This document shows positions 36,351 to 46,997 of a stretch of 64,000 bases of DNA, one piece after another. The number at the start of each line of letters is the position of its first letter. Position 1 is the stretch's first letter. Under the pieces are notes generated by a model, which was not told the origin of the DNA, did not search any database, and was given only the letters and a program-made list of their open reading frames with translations. The stretch is from contig JAGMUV010000005.1 in the NCBI GenBank assembly GCA_020744425.1, positions 1,674,001 through 1,738,000 of the forward strand. The letters are read 5' to 3'. Position numbers and translations under genes: made by a program. The stretch is from Dactylonectria macrodidyma (lineage: Eukaryota; Ascomycota; Sordariomycetes; Hypocreales; Nectriaceae).

Positions 36351-37993
36351 CGGCTCAGGCTCAACTTCTGTCCTCAACTCTGGCTGTTGAGAGTACGCGA
36401 CTCCACCTTCCTAGCATACCTACTACTAAGCAGGTAGCCATCAACATTCTGAGACCCGATATAGATCCCACCGATGAGGTACAGCCCAGATACCTTCGCA
36501 TTCACGCGCATCGCATCGCAGCTGCATCGCATCGTTCTCTTTAGCCTCCCGCCCACCTGCCTACATGGGGGCTAATAATCCCTAGCTCTCCTCGACTCAG
36601 CTCTCCTCCACCAGGTCCCCCACCTCCTCAGCCGTCCACGCTCTGTCAACCTTTGAAAGGAATCAAAGCACCCATCGCCTCTCAAAACCCCAACTGTGCT
36701 GCAACCTTCTCGTTCCAGGCCCCGGCCCCGGCCACCGGGTCCCTCGATGCGTGCACCCTGCATGTTCCTTAGCACTCTTTGATTGCTACCTCTGTTACTG
36801 CTAACGTTGTCCATTCCTAAAATCCTGATACATCACCATACATGGTACAATGCCAAACACACCCACTAACACGTCCCCTCCCCCTCCCCTCCCACCTCAT
36901 CCAATCTTTGACGTGCCCTCCCCTCCAGAAGGCTCTCACCGGTCGCACCTCGCTGGTGACGCTGTTCAAATCCATCCACCGACCACCCGCGCCCCTGTAT
37001 TCACCGCTGTTTGCAGCACATCCAAGAGGTGTGCGCACCGAGGCTTGCATTAGTCGCTCTCGAGTCGTGTCAGCCTATTTGGTGGCGTACTGTCTGAACC
37101 GTCCGGTTCAGAGCTTTGCTCGAACCGTCGCCGATGACCATGCCATGGATTGCCCCAGCAGGGATTCTGTCCATCACCCATTTGAAAACTCCTTACAGCC
37201 GCCAACTATAACCGCTTAAACGGCGAGAAATGCGTCTTTGCGGCGCCTTTCTGGATACCAGTTCCACTTCGTAACCACTTTTACACACGATTTTTCATAC
37301 AATACATATGCACTGACTATAACACCACCCCTCCTTGCTATCCCCGCACTGCCATTTCACACATTGGTCAAGGCGCATGGAAAGAGCGGCAATTCAGTAT
37401 CAAGTTCCTTCAGTTGCAGCCTGACCCATTGGTTGAAATCTTGGCAAGGCCCAGCCTGATGCCGAGCCCGGTAGTCTTACCCAGTTATCCACTCTGTTGG
37501 GAACGATGCCAAGATAAGCCTGTGCGTGGACAAGTGCCGTCCAAACATGAGGGTGGGAACACTCTATACGGACCCCTGGTTCATATGTCCTGGGGAGGGC
37601 GGCACATAGAATAGCCATTACGTGGAGTGAATGTCCATGTAACGAATGAACAGGTGAAAGCAACCTTGTATTCAAACCGCCAACTAATGAGGTATCTAAA
37701 CGCTCAAAGAGGGAAAAGACTCAACAGGCTCTGGAAGACAATGTCTAAAGGGGTATCTCTCACTCTGCCTCTGGGCGAGGCAGCGATCATCTATCCATGC
37801 ACCATGCTTATGGATCGCTCAGTAAAAAAACAATGCTTGAAAAAAGAGCAAAAATAAATGCCAACCAACAATCATGTCCGTGGGCATGTCCCGGCTGTGA
37901 CGCCCTCCTCTGCGGCGGCTTTTGCACGGCCCGTGCCGGGCAACCTCGTTCTTGATGCCTGGCAAGTCCCTCCGTGAAACAGGCTTGCTCCAC
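36351..37993. other. Gene-free region with an unassigned CT-rich tract
   Basis: From about 36590 to 36930 the plus strand is strongly pyrimidine-rich (CTCTCCTC, CCCCTCCCCTCCC) and ends in a possible splice acceptor, CCCCTCCAG. The frame crossing it (36842-37219, 125 codons) has no recognised domain. The rest to 37993 shows nothing identifiable. It must contain the 3' end of the minus-strand membrane-protein gene. Confidence 0.4.
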
Positions 37994-39965
37994 TCACCGA
38001 AACTGCAATCGGATGATCGAAAATAGCATGTTCTGCAATACATGCAGCATCACGGCAACACATGTCGGCATCAGCTCAGGCCAAACGGCCAGATCCAGCT
38101 TTCCCTCTAGCCCAATATCGACGCCATAGAAGAGACGAATCAGGCCGCGGACAGCTAAGCTAGCGACCAACTCGCATGCCCACGTCACCATGGAGGCGTA
38201 GAAGGTGAGGTTGAAGTCGTAGGGCTCGTTGTCGCCGTCAAAGGCGAAGTAAGGATAGACATCCTGGTTCGCGCCAAAGTGCAGCACCAGGATACTGCCG
38301 AGGAAGGCAGCCATGGAGACGTTTTCGGCCAGGAATCGAATGAAGACGTTGCGGGTCTGCAGCTTCTGGTAGGATCCGTAGGTCTGCGTATTGAGGCCGA
38401 GAACGGAAAGCGTCTTGTGGACCAGGGGTGTCATCATTATGGGAGTGATGACTACCAGGCCTGTCGACGAGAGGATTTGGAGGATAACGAACTGGGATGG
38501 CGAACGCAGTCGAGCGTACAGGGCTCGGACATACGTCTGGTACGTCAACATGAAGTATCTAGGTAGTTTCTCTCGTTAGCTTCGAGGCTCAAGGGGTATC
38601 GCTTCAGCGGATGACCTGGTGCTTACAGTTTGAAGACCCAGCTCAGGGGGTAGCTCCCCACGCGTTCGCCCTCACGGATGCCCAACACCCAGCCGGTCAG
38701 GGCGTCCAACAGGTGGACCGTCACAACCCAACCGTAAACGTACACGACAGTCTCCAAATTGTCATGGGGGAGGGTCCGCAGGTAAATCTCGGCGTACGCC
38801 TCTCCAATCACATACGCCATCAAGCCCACGAACAGGGCCACGCAGAACCAGAGGAAGCGGACAAAGCTCGCCGGCAGCCAGCGCCGGCGCATCGCAACGC
38901 CTTGCGGCCGGGGATCCGGCGTGGCCTGAAGCATGTCTGGGTCAAAAAGGTCCCCGGGGGGGTTGCGCCGACGGCCGTCGCGCCTGAACATGGTGTCTGG
39001 CTCGCCGGTCCACCACGACGTGGTGAAGATGCGCTGGGTGTCGGACAGCGAGTGGCGCAGCCCGACGTGACGCTCGTTGATTGTGAGAATGAAGAAGGCT
39101 ATGGCGACGGGCATGGCCATGACGACAAAGGTCCATGTGATCCATGTCGTGTTGTGTGTCGTGATGAAGCGAGTGGCGGGGTTGAGGTAGATGGGGACAG
39201 GGACCGCGAGAGAGATGATGGCGATGAAAGAGACGGTAAGAGGGAATCCGAGCGATTGCGGCCACCAGTTTAGACTGTATAAGTTGAAGACCTTTGTGAT
39301 CCAAATGAGAGCAGTGAGGTTGTAGAAGCCGTAGTAGACGAAGAGGAAGAACCAAAAGTTGACTTGCACCCTGGCTGATCCGTGACCGGGGGCTTTGGCT
39401 CCTCCATCTGGCAGCTGGGGGTCCTCGTCCTCGTCTCTAGGGAAAGCGTATTGGGGGAAAGGAACGGAGCACCACGCAACGGCCTGTGGTACGGTTAGTA
39501 TGCACATATACCCCAGGCCCAGAACCCGATCATCTAGACGGGAGGCTTGCCGCCTTATCAACATACCAACATGGCTGGCATCAGCACGAGAAACCCATAG
39601 CGACTCCACCATTTGTCGACGACCCTCTTCACGGCCGACTGCCTCGGGTCGACCCAGATATCCAGCACCCAGCGCTGCCAGGCGCGTTCCCACTTGGTGA
39701 GCTCGTCCTCGAGCTCGTCGCTGCTGGTGGTACTCGGCGCGTCATTGACCAGCGAGGCGGCGAGCACGGCGCCGTAGCCGACGTGGACGCTGCCGCGGCC
39801 GTTGCCCACGGTGCCGGCGAGGAGGCCTAGCTGGTTAGGCTGCTGCTGCCGGGCGCCGTCGCCGGGGCGCGGCGGCACGGCGCGGAACCGCCCGAGCAAC
39901 GGGGCCGAGTCGTTGGGCCGGACGCGCGACTCGGTGCCCTGCGTGAACTGGAAGAAGCTGGGCAT
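37994..39965 (-). CDS. Polytopic membrane protein of unknown function
   Basis: Three minus-strand exons, 39965-39567, 39483-38627 and 38558-37994, with introns of 83 and 68 bp (the second has a GCTAAC branch point) give 606 aa. I do not recognise a family. The first 95 residues are polar and include a Gln/Gly-rich stretch and an acidic segment. Then come about ten hydrophobic segments in two groups, separated by a hydrophilic loop of about 90 residues around positions 300-390. That loop carries TINERHVGLRHSLSDTQRIF and a basic RRDGRRRNPPGD. Near the C-terminus a conserved-looking polar stretch reads YPYFAFDGDNEPYDFN between membrane helices. There is no clear transporter signature. The first exon ends at Met-Leu before a GTATGT donor. 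The stop codon overlaps a consensus donor (CG|GTGAGT), so a further 3' exon cannot be excluded. Confidence 0.75.
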
Positions 39966-40646
39966 GGAAGCCGTGTAACGAACCCGGGGGTGAGGCGGGA
40001 ACGCTGAGGAGGGCGAGGAAATTGGCGGTGGAACGATGCGAAGGCGACGGGTGCTACATTGGTCGGAAAGGGGGCGTTAATCGTGGTACAGCAATGCCGT
40101 CTTTCGAGAGCAGCGCGTTATTGTATCGAGCTGCAGCGTGCGGTTGCGAATTGGTGGTTTTGGATGTTGCAATGGCCATGTTCTGTTATCGCGGCCTCGA
40201 GGTTTGGCGGGCTGGCGCTTCCCAGCCCGTTCGTGCCTATCGCGGCTGATGACATGAGCGGCTGCCCACCCTGAAAAAGCTCCCTGTCGCTGGGGACGGG
40301 ACCCCTGGACCGATGGGGTAAGGGTGCGTCACCTCCACTGGCCCACTGCAGCTGTAGTGGGGAACTGGCCCTGACAGGCATGTCAGTAGTCACCACCACT
40401 GCTCTCATGACTCCAATTGACGACCCGACGGGTCATGAGCGAAACTTGGAACACAACCAATACCATGGTGAGATTCTTTCACGTTTCGAAGACGATGGTT
40501 TCAATTGCCCTATGTACGCTTTACATGAGAATTAAAGAAAAAAAAAAAACCAACTTATAAGTGTGTGTGTGTGTACAGTAGACTCAACCAGGTCATCATC
40601 CATCATGCCAATCTTGCATGTGATTAGCATCCCCTTGTGTAAGTAA
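39966..40646. other. Intergenic region between the membrane-protein gene and PEX2
   Basis: About 680 bp that should hold the promoter of the membrane-protein gene and the 3' end of PEX2. It contains a 12-base A run near 40540 and a GT dinucleotide repeat. No other gene is seen. Confidence 0.55.
40561..40574. repeat. (GT)7 microsatellite
   Basis: A short perfect GT run lies 70-90 bp downstream of the PEX2 stop codon, probably within its 3' untranslated region. Confidence 0.9.
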
Positions 40647-41972
40647 TCATGAATCCGAATCAGTACTGCTCAGCGTCTCAACCAAGGACGCCTCATCCTT
40701 TTCCTCTACCAGCACCCCACTGGCGACAACATCATCCGAGAATGCCACCGTCTTGGCCGACGAAGACTTGCCTGAAGGCTCTAGCACGTCTCCGCTCCAC
40801 GGCTTACACTCCTTGACGAGCTCGCCACACCGCAGACACGTCCATCCCTCGCCTTCCTCCCTCTCCAAGCGTGTTGCCAAGCAGACAAAGCAGTAAATAC
40901 ACCCACAAGGGATGGTCTCATATGGGTTCGTTATGTCGGTCTGCGCCGAACCGATGACGCCACTGGATGCCGCCGCGGCCATAATCTCCGTCTCGGTCGA
41001 GGCGTTATCGTTCTGATCCTGGTAGCAGATGGCACATGTCCTCTCGGGGAGAAACCCATATTCGCCGTTCGTCTTGTCTCCATCTTGCGGTCCAGACCTA
41101 ACGATGTCTTTGGTTTTACGCCAGGTTCGAGTGATCCATCGCCTCCATCGCTGGATACCAATCAGAGGGAGTACGAAGAGCAAGAACTCGGTAAAGGCAT
41201 GCCAGACGAGCTGACGGTTGAGGTACTCAAACGAGACCTCTCGGCTCACTTGGCTCGTTGGTGGCGCAAGCCTCATCCTCAAAAATCTATCCAGCAACGT
41301 TCGATATCGCCCGTGGAAGAGGAATACCAAGAACGAGACACATGCTGCGGCCGAGTGGAAGGTCGATAACGCCGATGTCAGACGGGACAGCCGGCGCAGT
41401 CTAGGGCTGGGTTCGTCATAGCCATCTTCGCGCTCCACAAGCCAGTCTTCCCATCTCGTCCAGGCATAGCTCCCAAAGACCGTCGCTAGGCCGTACAGTG
41501 ATTTCTGGGTCTTGGACGGGGGTGTGAGAATGGGACCTCGCTTTCTCGCATCGGTAAACTGTAGGTTCTGAAGGGCCGCGCCATACGTCGCGTCGTGGTC
41601 CCAGACGGTGAGCTTGAAAAGCACCGCCCGCAGGGCTAACATGATCTCGGCCGACCAGTCATCGTGAAGGTGTCCGCCGCCAAAGTACTTGAGCGCCTCG
41701 CACACCTGGTCCTTCAAGATTCCCACCAGCTCCCCGTCCAGCAGCTCCGCATCGACCTGGCCTACGCGAAACTCGGGTCGCGTGCCTTCTCTCGTGGACA
41801 CAATATCCCAGGCGGAACCGATTCGATTCAAGGGAAAGGGTAAGCGCTCGAGGTTAGCTCGAGCTCGGGAGGATTGCCGAGCAGCAGCGACGCGAGCGGC
41901 GGCATCAGCCTCTCGGGCCTGGCGACGGGCGGCGACAAGGCGCTGTGCTTGGACGAAGCTTGAGTCGGTCAT
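40647..41972 (-). CDS. pex2: Peroxisome biogenesis RING protein Pex2
   Basis: A single minus-strand exon encodes 441 aa, close to the usual fungal Pex2 length. Residues about 30-290 are the Pex2/Pex12 N-terminal region, with hydrophobic segments (ALSTFHSAAACVSFLVFLFHGRY; FTEFLLFVLPLIGIQRW). Residues about 309-400 form the RING: CAIC, then a 40-residue polar insert, then CGCIYCFVC and CLRC. Pex2 works with Pex10 and Pex12 in the peroxisomal membrane as the ubiquitin ligase that lets the import receptor Pex5 recycle. The N-terminal 45 residues are an Ala/Arg-rich helix. Pex10 and Pex12 have different RING spacing and lack the CGCxYCF block. It lies head-to-tail with the membrane-protein gene and divergent from the regulator at 43675. 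Confidence 0.92.
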   Translation of the reverse strand: MTDSSFVQAQRLVAARRQAREADAAARVAAARQSSRARANLERLPFPLNRIGSAWDIVSTREGTRPEFRVGQVDAELLDGELVGILKDQVCEALKYFGGGHLHDDWSAEIMLALRAVLFKLTVWDHDATYGAALQNLQFTDARKRGPILTPPSKTQKSLYGLATVFGSYAWTRWEDWLVEREDGYDEPSPRLRRLSRLTSALSTFHSAAACVSFLVFLFHGRYRTLLDRFLRMRLAPPTSQVSREVSFEYLNRQLVWHAFTEFLLFVLPLIGIQRWRRWITRTWRKTKDIVRSGPQDGDKTNGEYGFLPERTCAICYQDQNDNASTETEIMAAAASSGVIGSAQTDITNPYETIPCGCIYCFVCLATRLEREEGEGWTCLRCGELVKECKPWSGDVLEPSGKSSSAKTVAFSDDVVASGVLVEEKDEASLVETLSSTDSDS

Positions 41973-43674
41973 CGGGGATCATCGGCGCATTCGAGCGCAG
42001 TCAGTGTCGAAGGTGAGATATCTGGGGTTGTGAGTGGCGAGGAGGAAGAATCCGGGGGTTTTGCGGAGCCACATGGCGATGGAGCCGGAAGGCTGGCTGG
42101 TCAATGGCCTCGGTGTTCCAGGGGCCGAGGTTTTGTCGCGTTTAGGTAATTAGCGCCTGCCATGCGCTGCTGATCGCTCCCGGATGAGCCAGGTCCACTT
42201 TGCCGAATGAGGTAAGGCACAGCGAATGGCAGGTGCCACTAAAGTGAGAGACCCTGCAAGCCCTACGACTTAAGGCGACTCTGTATAAGTTCAGCCGACG
42301 TCAACTTCAACTTTGCACATGCTCGACCAACGAGTCGGAATCTTCCGACCGGTTCATGCGCATGATCGTGATCGTGATCGTGATCGAGACCCAGCGGTTC
42401 ATTCGACTCAGAAACCTTAGATCTTGATCGAGTGGACAAACGCAGTGCGATGCAACCTTCCCATCCTGTATTGATCATCTGCCGCCAAGTACAAGGTCCT
42501 CTCGGCCAACACGCTGTTGGTGCTGACTGCTCTACGGTGGCCAACCATCCATCACGCACGCCCACTACAACTTAGTATATCATTTACGGACCGATGGCAC
42601 TCGCCATGTCTCGTGAAGGCTCTTTTAGCATCGGATCGAGAAGCTAATGCCGGCGTTATGTATGCTTAACCCCGCCTCTCTTCTTTCATGGCTGCATGCC
42701 CGCCGCCTTGCCAAGGATGAAAATGACATGTTACCAACTGGCGCCTCGTTTTTGAATAGCATGCAGCCATCGTCTCAGGGCGCTAAGGCTTTACGCATTT
42801 GTCTCGTTTAGGCAACTTTCAAGTCCGGCATTGACTTGGGTCTGCGGCGAGACGGGGCATTTGCACCGTGTTGCAGAGAGTACGATGCCACATGGATGGA
42901 GATTGTTGAGACGCCCCCGAAACACGCTTTTACCTTCAGAGAATTTGGATTCAAGCCGTGTGAGCTCTCTTATAGAAGCTATTGTCGGGCTTGCGGGAGG
43001 CGTCGAAAACCACATGTCCAACGCTTGGATGACGCCCGTAAATTACGGGATGGACGGCTTCCACCATCCCTAACAGCTGTCACAAGCCAGCAAGCGGGGA
43101 TGGGAAGCCCCTAGAACCCATATAATCGCCTCTCTCGACACTGCTTGATTTAACTTTGTTCTAGCTCTCCATGTGGGAAATCTGATGTGGGTTTAAATGG
43201 ACCATACTATAATTCATCGACGGACCCAAGACCAAGCCACTCCATGCAGGATCCATCAACGCTCACGTTGGCGTCATTATAACGGTATTGCTGTTGGTGT
43301 TTTAATTAATGCAGCTTCTAGTTCCCTGCAGTTCTTTCTCCTTGTCAACAAGCCTGCCAAGATTGTCCCGAGTAGTGTCCGAATCCTGGTGATCACGGTC
43401 TAAGCCGCGAAGGCGAGACCTCTTGGCCACCAACATCTATTTCAGCCAAGCTCGCACTCCGGAGTCTTTGATTTCCTTCCTTTCAAGAACACTTCCTTTC
43501 TATTGTGGTAATAGTCTCACGGTACGTTGTCCCCAACGGTCACAATAACTTTCTATCCCAAATACGCCATCTTTGTGTTGTGTTCACACGTTCAGGCAAA
43601 CTGATCAATCAAAGTTGGCGGGCCTCGCTCCATTATTGCTCGACACAAGCTATAGTCTCCTCCGCTGCGATATC
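41973..43674. other. Divergent intergenic region between PEX2 and the second Zn2Cys6 gene
   Basis: About 1.7 kb between divergent starts. It contains a GATCGT repeat. The frame at 42836-43114 (92 codons, with Cys pairs and a Lys/Arg-rich end) matches no domain I know and lacks neighbouring exons. No gene is called. Confidence 0.5.
42364..42386. repeat. (GATCGT)n hexanucleotide repeat
   Basis: Just under four perfect units of GATCGT in non-coding DNA, each containing the dam-type palindrome GATC. Confidence 0.9.
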
Positions 43675-45778
43675 ATGGATATCCGACCTCGCGTCAACGC
43701 TACTTCACAATCCAGCATCACACAGCCGCCACACGCCGGGGCGGCAGGGTCAGATCAGCCTCGAGCCAACATCAGGGTCGGGTTGGCCTGCGTTAACTGC
43801 CGAAACAGGCATATCAGGTGTGACGGCGCGCGGACCGGCTGTCAACGCTGCCGGCTCGAGGGATACATCTGCGGCTACTTACCATCGCAGCGCGGGAGTC
43901 AAAAGCCAAAGGCTAAGTCAAAGGATAAGCCCAAGGATAAGACAAAGGATAAGCCAAAGGCGCGGGCCTCGGCAACGAACGTTGCAGTTTCCAAAGCTCC
44001 TACGAAGGACACAAACGCCCCCTGCTATATTACGCCGGCTCTATTTTTCTCACGCCCCAAACCACCGGTCATGGACACCAAATCACTTCCCGGCGGATGG
44101 GTAGTGGTCTCACCAGTTCATTCGACCAACTACTTGTTTGATTTTTACTACTCTTATTTCCACGACTCGCATTCCTGGCTGCCGCCCAAGAAAATGATGG
44201 CTCACATGATTGACCATAGACTTGAGGGGCTCAGTTTCATCGCAACAATGATAACTTACATCGGATCAATCTACACTAAAATGGTCGATACCACTCCGCT
44301 TCGTGCAACAGCATATGCCATGGCATCAAGCTCTTTGCCGAAATCAGTCTGGAATGTCCAGGCATTGCTGTGCATCTGCATCGCTGCACTGGGGGAGGGC
44401 TGCGGTGATCTCTGCGGACCTTGGTTCGACAAGGCCGTCAAGATGGCGCTGGACTTGGGGCTTCATAATAAGAGCTTCGCCGATGCCGAGCCCAACCTCG
44501 TTCTGGCCGAATCGTACCGAAGAACCTACTGGGGCCTGTATATGCACGGATCACTGCGAACGGTGCGAGAGCACCTTGGCCACTTCCAGCTCTACGACAT
44601 AGTCCCAACAACAGATATGCCATGCGAGGAGTGGGAGTACCAAGCTGAAGTAGGTTGATCTAACCACGCTTTCGGTACCCCTTTATTGACATTTGACCAG
44701 GAAATTCCAAGCCCTGTGTCGTACCGGGAATTCTACCACCTCCGTACATCACGAGACTACTCTTCGTGGGCATACCTTACGGAGTTGGTCCAAATTTGCG
44801 GGGAGAGCGTGGTGCCAATCCTGAATGTAGGGTTTCATGCCGATGCGACGGCCTTCGACAGAGCAGACTTTCAAATTATGGCTTGGATACTACAACTACC
44901 GAAGTGGAAGATGGACCTGGTTGACCCCGATGGAGCAAATGACATGATACTCTATCACGCGGTAAGTCAAATCGCAGGCGCATCACTAGCGTTATAGTTC
45001 GGTACTGACGTGAAACCATAGCTAGGAATCGCTCATAGGTATGTTGGCTTATGCTACAGCCCATTCAACGAAGCGCTGACTCATGTATCATAGTCTACGG
45101 ATTCGAATTCAACTCAACCTCATCCAAGCCGGGGCACAGTTCCGAATTCCCGAGGTGGTCAGATGCGGTCCCATCTTTGGTCGCCATCCCTCAGCCTCAG
45201 CTTCCTTGGCAGGTATGGCATCTCACACATGGGTGTACGGAACGAAGGCGCTCCAGGCATCACTGGCCATTGTGAACCTCTTCAGTGCGAACTTGCCACC
45301 GGAGAAGTTCTCGCCGACATGTGCCTTGGGCATTGAGAAGGCGGCCATTCCTCTCCTAGATGCATACCTCTGGGGTGATGCCAAGACACTTGTTATGAGA
45401 AAAAAGATCATGCTCCTCGCGAACATCCTTGGGACGGCTGGGCAGTTTTGGCCAAACGCAAAGGCGGTGTCGGTAGAAATCATCAAGGCGCTCGCTAGAG
45501 AAAAGGATTCCCTTGATCAATGGGGCGACACAACCGGCTTGGACCGGATAATCGACAGTCTCATTCCTCCGATGGATGAGCAAGACGCACTCAACCTTGT
45601 GCTCCTGACGACGGAGGAGATGGATGCCTTGGCTGAGAGTGTGCTTGCGCTTGAGCCGTTGCCAATGTCACTGTGTAAGCCAGAGCCAGAACCAGAGCCA
45701 CAGCCAGTGTCGAAGCCAGAACCAGGTCCAATTCTAGTGCCACATAGGTCTTTGAAGACTGAGGAATTGATGGACTAG
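43675..45778 (+). CDS. Zn(II)2Cys6 transcription factor with a 17-bp exon
   Basis: Four exons, 43675-44649, 44701-44961, 45022-45038 and 45094-45778, with introns of 51, 60 and 55 bp, encode 645 aa. The cluster is Cys39, 42, 49, 56, 59 and 66 (CX2CX6CX6CX2CX6C), typical of Gal4-class proteins. It is followed by a Lys/Asp/Pro repeat (KDKPKDKTKDKPK). The 17-bp third exon supplies Leu-Gly-Ile-Ala-His and part of a Ser, giving LGIAHSLRIRIQLNL across three exons and keeping the frame. The region from about residue 135 on (FDFYYSYFHDSHSWLPP, ALGLH-like MALDLGLHNKSF, YRRTYWGLYMHGSL) is a fungal-specific transcription factor domain. A short Pro-Glu repeat precedes the C-terminus. It is a nuclear regulator with unknown targets. 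There is no metabolic cluster beside it; the neighbours are PEX2 and an orphan membrane protein. Confidence 0.88.
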
Positions 45779-46997
45779 GAAAACGGGGGTTAAGTAGTTC
45801 AATCACAAGGATGATGGGTTTCAATCTTAGGCAAAGGCAAAACTAACGCAAGGCTGGAGGCACGGTTGTGGGTATTGGCATAGGCCACTGTATTTTGTAT
45901 AGCAAGTGCCTGCCTAAGTAATGGAAGTAGCAAAAGTTTAGTTGAATTGCAAATTCTTGGTTTTTGCACCTTTTTTGCACATCGTCGTGTCAATCTGAAC
46001 TGTAGTTCACGGGGTGGCTTACTGGCGGTTGGGTGAAGTTGCACCATTGATGCAGAAGATGCATAAGCTCCGATGTAACTGTCTCAGATGACGGAGAAAT
46101 GGAAGAAGAACAAAGAAGAAATTTGAAAGAATAGGAATGTCATCTGCATGGCATCCACGTGGTGGACCGGCATCCTGTCGATTGACTCGGGGCCACAAGT
46201 GCGTTGCCGTCGCTGATAAGGAACGTCTGAAGAAGCCGATATTACCCTGTACCACCACTCATGGTGGTGAGCGAGGATGTTCACGCGCCCAGGTCACACT
46301 GAAGCGTAGTGGGTGCTAGCGTTTTCGAGGTCGCTATTGGCCGCCTGGAGCATTGTGCAGGGGCTGCGCTGGCAGTTGCCCTGGTCCCTTAGTCGCTAGG
46401 CACCTAGGTAGGTAGGTAGATAGGTACCTTGCCCTCCCGTTAATTAGGTGCTGATAGGCGCTGGGCAGCATGTACCACCCCCACCCCCGCCCGCTCAGGC
46501 CAGCGGCTCCATCCCAAACTCGCCGCCTACATCATCCCAAATCGAGTCCAACATCTCCAAACAACACAAACACGACCAGGCATCCCAGCGCACGACCATC
46601 CTTGTGCTTCAAGTTACGCCTTGCCAGCTCAAATACTCGCCTATCGTGAATCTGCAGACCGCCCGATGACTCACTCGCTTTGCGCCAAGTCTGCAAGACC
46701 GTGAATTCCATCAACACTAAGCAACACCCTGGTCCCCTCGGCATTTCAACCCCTTCCCCGGAGGCATCCATTCCCTCCTCCCCCCGGCCACTATATAACG
46801 TATATAACCCAGCCGTTCCTCCAGGCACCTACTTCTACCTACGCGCGCCTCAGAAACCCAATCGATGCGGAGCTTCTTCCCGTACAACCTCACCTTTTCT
46901 GCCACTGCGACGCAACGCGACGCGACGTGACACCTCCTTGCGCTCGTCGTCGTCGACTCGTTGCTCGTGAGTGCGGCTCTTGGCGAGACAAAACGTC
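45779..46997. other. Intergenic region upstream of the two-TM protein gene
   Basis: About 1.2 kb. A TAGGTAGGTAGGTAGATAGG tract lies at about 46405-46425, and 46720-46860 is pyrimidine-rich on the plus strand, probably the promoter and leader of the next gene. No other gene is seen. Confidence 0.55.

Noticed and set aside
36146..36544. 132-codon plus-strand frame with repeated Leu-Ala-Pro-Ser-Gly-Ser
   Set aside because: It arises from the 10-bp tandem repeat, which keeps all three frames open.
42836..43114. 92-codon frame with Cys pairs and a basic end between PEX2 and the second regulator
   Set aside because: The Cys spacing fits no zinc-binding family I know and there are no joining exons; another frame over the same DNA is also open.
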